Of a DNA stretch of 9,893 nucleotides, positions 7,543 to 9,893 are shown piece by piece. The notes under the pieces were generated by a model. That model ran no database searches, was not told where the DNA came from, and worked only from the letters and a program-made list of their open reading frames with translations. The stretch spans positions 1 to 9,893 of the forward strand of contig CAZEXD010000025.1 in the NCBI GenBank assembly GCA_964516865.1, in the 5' to 3' direction. The translations under genes and the position numbers were made by a program. Numbering within the stretch: the stretch's first letter is position 1; each line of letters opens with the position of its first letter. Source of the DNA: CAZEXD01 sp964516865 (lineage in GTDB: Bacteria > Patescibacteriota > Minisyncoccia > Minisyncoccales > Staskawiczbacteraceae).

Positions 7543-7701
7543 TAAGAAAATTTTAATGACAATTTTCCCGCTCCGACGGAATCCGCCGCGGCGGAACAAT
7601 TAATTATTTTATTTAATTTTCCATTCTGAAATAAACAATAATTCTACACTAATTGATAATTGAAAATTGGTTTTTGCTAATTAGTTATTAATAATTGACC
7701 A
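7543..7701. other. AT-rich ligA-rodA intergenic region
   Basis: No gene is seen. Apart from the GC-rich palindromes at 7572-7595 the region is low-complexity AT DNA with short related words (TAATTGA, AATTGATAATTG, ATTAATAATTG). Weak inverted repeats occur: ACTAATT (7648-7654) with AATTAGT (7679-7685), and AATAAT/ATTATT (7690-7706) overlapping the ligA stop. No convincing promoter with both hexamers was found for rodA, so it may be read through from ligA or use a weak promoter here. Confidence 0.5.
7572..7595. repeat. GC-rich palindrome pair
   Basis: TCCGCCGCGGCGGA (7582-7595) is a perfect 14-bp palindrome, and directly beside it TCCGACGGA (7572-7580) repeats the TCCG...CGGA arms around one base. 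The pair stands out sharply from the AT-rich DNA around it. It may be a dispersed intergenic repeat, a protein site, or the hairpin part of a processing or termination signal; there is no adjacent T-run in the gene direction. Confidence 0.6.
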
Positions 7702-9468
7702 TTATTTTATCATTTCTAAAAATTCTTCTTCGCCAATAATTTTAATTCCCAATCTTTTTGCTTTTTCAAGTTTTGAACCAGGATTTAAACCAAAAACAAC
7801 AAAACTAGTATTTCGAGAAATGGATTCAGAAACTCTTCCTCCTAATTCTCTAATTCTTTGCTTTGCCTCATCTCTGGTCATTGAATTTAGTTCACCAGTT
7901 AAAACAACGATTTTCCCTGCTAATTTTTGATTAAAATAACTTCTTTGACCTCCTGGCGGTGCATTTACTATCTCAATCATTTTTTCTAATTTATTTAAAA
8001 ATTTTAAATTATTTTTATTTTGAAACCAATCATAAATCGATTTTGCCACCACTGGTCCAATATTCAAAATAGAATCAAAATCTTCTAATTTTGCTTTTTT
8101 AAAACTCTCAATACACCCAAAATGTTTTGCTAAATCAATCGCTGTTTCTTCGCCAACATTTCTAATGCTTAACGCGTAAATAAGCCGAGGCAAAGAGATT
8201 TTTTTGCTATTTTGAATTGCTGAAACTAAATTTTCAGCCGATTTTTCACCAAATCGCTCTAAACTGACAATCTCGTCTTTTTTAAGTTCAAACAAATCAG
8301 CAGGATCTTCTACCAATCCCTCTTCAATTAGTTTATTAATAATTTGAGGACCCAATCCCTCTATATTAAAAGCCGGTCGGGAAACAAAATGGTAAAACAA
8401 TCTTCTTTTTTGGGCAAAACATTCGGGGTTGGAACAACGCCAAAGTGTTTCCCCTGCTGGTTTTATCAATTTAACGCCGCAAGAAGGACAAAATTGGGGC
8501 ATTTTAATTTCTTTTTCTTTGCCCGTTCGCAATTCCGGTAATACCTTAACAATATCGGGAATAACATCGCCCGCTCTTCCAATTATAACGGTGTCTCCGA
8601 TTTTTAACCCCAATCTTTTAATCTCATCTTCGTTATGAAGAGTTGCCCGACTAATGGTAACGCCGCCAATATTTACTGGTTTTAGTTTCGCCACCGGCGT
8701 TATTACTCCTGTCCTGCCAACCTGGAATAAAATATCGATAACTTGCGTAGTTGTCTGTTTGAGAGGAAATTTAAAGGCAATTGCTCCGCGTGGTGCCTTA
8801 CCCACGACTCCCAATTTCTTAAAAATATCATTCCTATTCACAATGACTACTATCCCATCAATCTCGTAAGAAAGTTTCTCTCGGTTTTTTTGCCAATATT
8901 TCCAAAAATCAATTACTTCTTTAAGGTCTTTACAATATTTATTGTTTTTGTTGGTTTTAAATCCTAAAGTCTTTAGTATTTGATGTTTTTCTTCATGGGT
9001 TTTTTGCCCCAAATCAGTAATTAAATCATAAATATTGGAATCAAGTTTTCTCGAAGCGGTAATTTTGGGGTCTAACTGCCTTACCGAACCTGCCGCAATA
9101 TTTCGGGGATTGGCATAAATTGGCAACCCTTTTTCTTCTTGTTCTTTATTTATCCTTTCAAATTCTTTTTTCGTAATAAAAACTTCGCCGCGGACAACAA
9201 TTTGTTCAGGTTCCTGGTCTTTGGTATTTGGTCTTTGATCTTTGGATTTTGGGGTTTTGATTTTTAATGGTATTGCCTCTATTGTTTTTAAATTTTGAGT
9301 AACGTCTTCTCCAATAACGCCATCGCCCCGAGTAGAGCCGGTTTTTAAAATCCAACTTTTGTCCGCTGCCAGTGCGTGGTTAGAGGCCGAATAAATAAGT
9401 TCAATCGCTAATCCGTCTAATTTTAATTCGCAGTAAAAATCTAATTTTTTTATTTCTTCGGCTGCCAA
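7702..9468 (-). CDS. ligA: LigA large fragment: adenylation core, OB, zinc, HhH and BRCT domains
   Basis: This open piece begins at a TTG eight codons after the internal stop and encodes 588 residues. Numbering from the full locus, it carries the adenylation motif ELKLDG with Lys119 (E. coli K115), TRGDGVIGEDVT, VRGEVF, ANPRNIAAGSVRQLDP, motif IV YEIDG, motif V AFKFP with Lys336 (E. coli K314), the OB-fold with FQVGRTGVITPVA and GDVIPDIV, a zinc finger with Cys430, 433, 448 and 453, helix-hairpin-helix repeats (about 465-600), and a C-terminal BRCT domain (about 617-691). Motif IV reads IDGIVVIVN: Ile312 stands where E. coli has Lys290. An eleven-residue, Lys/Pro/Gln-rich insertion lies at about 174-192. 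Translated alone from TTG, it would lack domain Ia, which binds the NMN half of NAD+, so independent activity with NAD+ is doubtful. Confidence 0.9.
   Translation of the reverse strand: MAAEEIKKLDFYCELKLDGLAIELIYSASNHALAADKSWILKTGSTRGDGVIGEDVTQNLKTIEAIPLKIKTPKSKDQRPNTKDQEPEQIVVRGEVFITKKEFERINKEQEEKGLPIYANPRNIAAGSVRQLDPKITASRKLDSNIYDLITDLGQKTHEEKHQILKTLGFKTNKNNKYCKDLKEVIDFWKYWQKNREKLSYEIDGIVVIVNRNDIFKKLGVVGKAPRGAIAFKFPLKQTTTQVIDILFQVGRTGVITPVAKLKPVNIGGVTISRATLHNEDEIKRLGLKIGDTVIIGRAGDVIPDIVKVLPELRTGKEKEIKMPQFCPSCGVKLIKPAGETLWRCSNPECFAQKRRLFYHFVSRPAFNIEGLGPQIINKLIEEGLVEDPADLFELKKDEIVSLERFGEKSAENLVSAIQNSKKISLPRLIYALSIRNVGEETAIDLAKHFGCIESFKKAKLEDFDSILNIGPVVAKSIYDWFQNKNNLKFLNKLEKMIEIVNAPPGGQRSYFNQKLAGKIVVLTGELNSMTRDEAKQRIRELGGRVSESISRNTSFVVFGLNPGSKLEKAKRLGIKIIGEEEFLEMIK
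9202..9262 (-). repeat. degenerate short tandem repeat inside ligA
   Basis: On the coding strand the segment reads as imperfect copies of CCAAAGA/CCAAATA (for example AAAGATCAAAGACC and AAATACCAAAGACC). It encodes the hydrophilic stretch KTPKSKDQRPNTKDQ between IPLKI and VRGEVF, where E. coli LigA has a loop about 11 residues shorter. Such CCAAAGACC-like words are familiar from bacterial intergenic repeats; origin by repeat invasion or expansion is inference. Confidence 0.55.
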
Positions 9469-9492
9469 AAGTTTCGAAATTCTTTCGAGCCA

Positions 9493-9777
9493 CTATTCTA
9501 TATCTTTTTCCGAAAAAGCATCGTTTAAAGAAAGCATCCTTTCCGGATGTTTTACTTTTTTAAATTCTTTCAATGGTCTTCCGCCAATTCGCTGGGTTGG
9601 CGAATCAGGGGTAATAAATTCAGGATACTGTTGTTCTAAATCAAAAAGTTCTTTTTTTAAAGAATCTAAAGCCGCTTCAGAAATTTCCTGCCTATCAAGC
9701 ACATGGTACAAATACCGATGATAATTAATTGTTTCCTTCAACTTCTCAATTCTCTTTTTTATTTCGGCTTTATCCAT
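9493..9777 (-). CDS. ligA: LigA N-terminal fragment (domain Ia) ending at internal TAG
   Basis: This 94-residue frame is the NMN-binding domain Ia of LigA plus the first part of the adenylation domain. It shows the helical YHRYLYHVLD segment, ITPDSPTQRIGG and HPERMLSLNDAFSEKDI, all standard for the family. Of the five E. coli domain-Ia residues tied to NMN transfer (Y22, H23, D32, Y35, D36), Tyr24, His25 and Asp38 are kept, while Glu34 replaces D32 and Leu37 replaces Y35. On its own the fragment cannot adenylate because the lysine nucleophile lies beyond the stop. The ATG at 9777 gives the usual LigA N-terminus; no Shine-Dalgarno is visible. Confidence 0.85.
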   Translation of the reverse strand: MDKAEIKKRIEKLKETINYHRYLYHVLDRQEISEAALDSLKKELFDLEQQYPEFITPDSPTQRIGGRPLKEFKKVKHPERMLSLNDAFSEKDIE

Positions 9778-9798
9778 AATTTAGGCATTGTATTTATA

Positions 9799-9893
9799 TT
9801 AATTAGGGGGTGTCCCCTCTTCTATCCCCCAAGTCAGTTCGTTGTCTGACTCGGACATATTGTAGTATTCAAACCTAATCCAGGCAGCGGAGC
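9799..9893 (-). CDS. C-terminal end of an unrecognised protein (partial)
   Basis: The longest frame entering from the right edge has 30 sense codons before TAA (9801-9799); the first whole codon begins at 9891. It reads SAAWIRFEYYNMSESDNELT and continues WGIEEGTPPN. The other two minus frames stop sooner. The acidic, aromatic tail resembles neither a DNA-binding nor a membrane segment, and I do not recognise the family; a secreted or surface protein is possible but is a guess. It ends 21 bases before ligA on the same strand, so the two may be co-transcribed. The alternative is that this stretch is non-coding, since it also contains strong hairpins. Confidence 0.45.
   Translation of the reverse strand, partial: SAAWIRFEYYNMSESDNELTWGIEEGTPPN
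9805..9855 (-). other. two hairpins at the end of the upstream gene
   Basis: On the transcribed strand CCGAGUCAG (9854-9846) pairs with CUGACUUGG (9837-9829) through nine pairs including one G-U, extendable by a further U-G, around an 8-nt loop. Shortly after, AGGGG (9818-9814) pairs with CCCCU (9809-9805) around ACAC. Both lie inside the apparent C-terminal codons and no U-run follows, so they may be chance, a weak terminator, or a sign that the stretch is structured RNA. Confidence 0.3.

Larger units (their letters stand above)
7702..9777 (-). pseudogene. ligA: NAD+-dependent DNA ligase LigA, interrupted by an in-frame TAG at codon 95
   Basis: LigA seals nicks in DNA using NAD+ and is normally the essential replicative ligase. 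The locus spans 692 codons in one frame (E. coli LigA has 671 residues) with all expected domains, but codon 95 is TAG (9495-9493). On either side the family sequence continues without a gap: FSEKDIE, stop, WLERISKLL. A single-base change from CAG, AAG or GAG explains it. The frame is otherwise intact and ends in TAA. Possible explanations are a recent nonsense mutation, a sequencing or assembly error, strain variation, or readthrough/suppression. UAG recoding is unlikely, as the complete rpoB and rodA frames and the rpoC part in view contain no other in-frame TAG. The two open pieces are described separately. The ATG lies 21 bases after the upstream stop, without a Shine-Dalgarno. Confidence 0.88.

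Noticed and set aside
7543..7599. TTG start extending RodA by 19 residues
   Set aside because: The added FRRGGFRRSG stretch is encoded by the GC palindrome and is atypical for a RodA N-terminus; the ATG at 7542 gives a normal start.
7600..7701. Promoter for rodA (TAGAAT-like -10)
   Set aside because: No matching -35 box at acceptable spacing; AT-rich DNA gives many such -10 look-alikes.
8344..8967. Four overlapping plus-strand frames over ligA
   Set aside because: They overlap one another and the conserved ligase motifs on the minus strand; shadows.
9202..9262. CRISPR-like or structured repeat array
   Set aside because: The repeats are short, imperfect, without spacers, and stay in frame within ligA.
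9493..9495. UAG reassigned to an amino acid in this organism
   Set aside because: Only one in-frame TAG occurs in all the coding sequence in view; a reassigned codon would be expected to recur in rpoB and rpoC.

Overview
The window is AT-rich bacterial chromosome, and every gene I can support lies on the minus strand. In transcription order they are: the tail of an unrecognised protein, ligA (NAD+-dependent DNA ligase), rodA (cell-wall glycosyltransferase), rpoB and rpoC (RNA polymerase beta and beta' subunits; rpoC runs off the left edge). The short RpoB (1086 residues), the wording of its rifampicin-region motifs, the style of the LigA N-terminus, the AT bias and the all-TAA stops suggest a Patescibacteria/CPR genome, perhaps Parcubacteria. 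This placement is inference from family resemblance; no rRNA gene is present to fix it.

Right end to left end: 9799-9893 is the last 30 codons of an unrecognised protein. ligA occupies 9777-7702 and is full length in layout, but its 95th codon is an in-frame TAG that splits it into a domain-Ia fragment and a large fragment starting at a TTG. About 160 AT-rich bases follow, containing a striking GC-rich palindrome (7572-7595). rodA follows (7542-6451). The 430-base gap 6450-6020 is the main regulatory region: an inverted repeat just after rodA, a 10-bp palindrome overlapping the -35 box of an exact-consensus sigma-70-type promoter (TTGACA, 16 bp, TATAAT), and a predicted leader of about 317 nt with several hairpins. 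The last hairpin contains the start codon of a 16-codon ORF whose stop codon touches the rpoB ATG. rpoB (6019-2759) and rpoC (2732 to the edge) follow 26 bases apart, so they are very likely one operon.

The genes are housekeeping: replication/repair ligation, peptidoglycan elongation and transcription. The points most worth a second look are the amber codon in ligA together with unusual residues at its active site, the elaborate rpoBC leader, the repeat-derived insertion in ligA, and the divergent rifampicin pocket of RpoB. I found no mobile element, CRISPR array, tRNA or rRNA.
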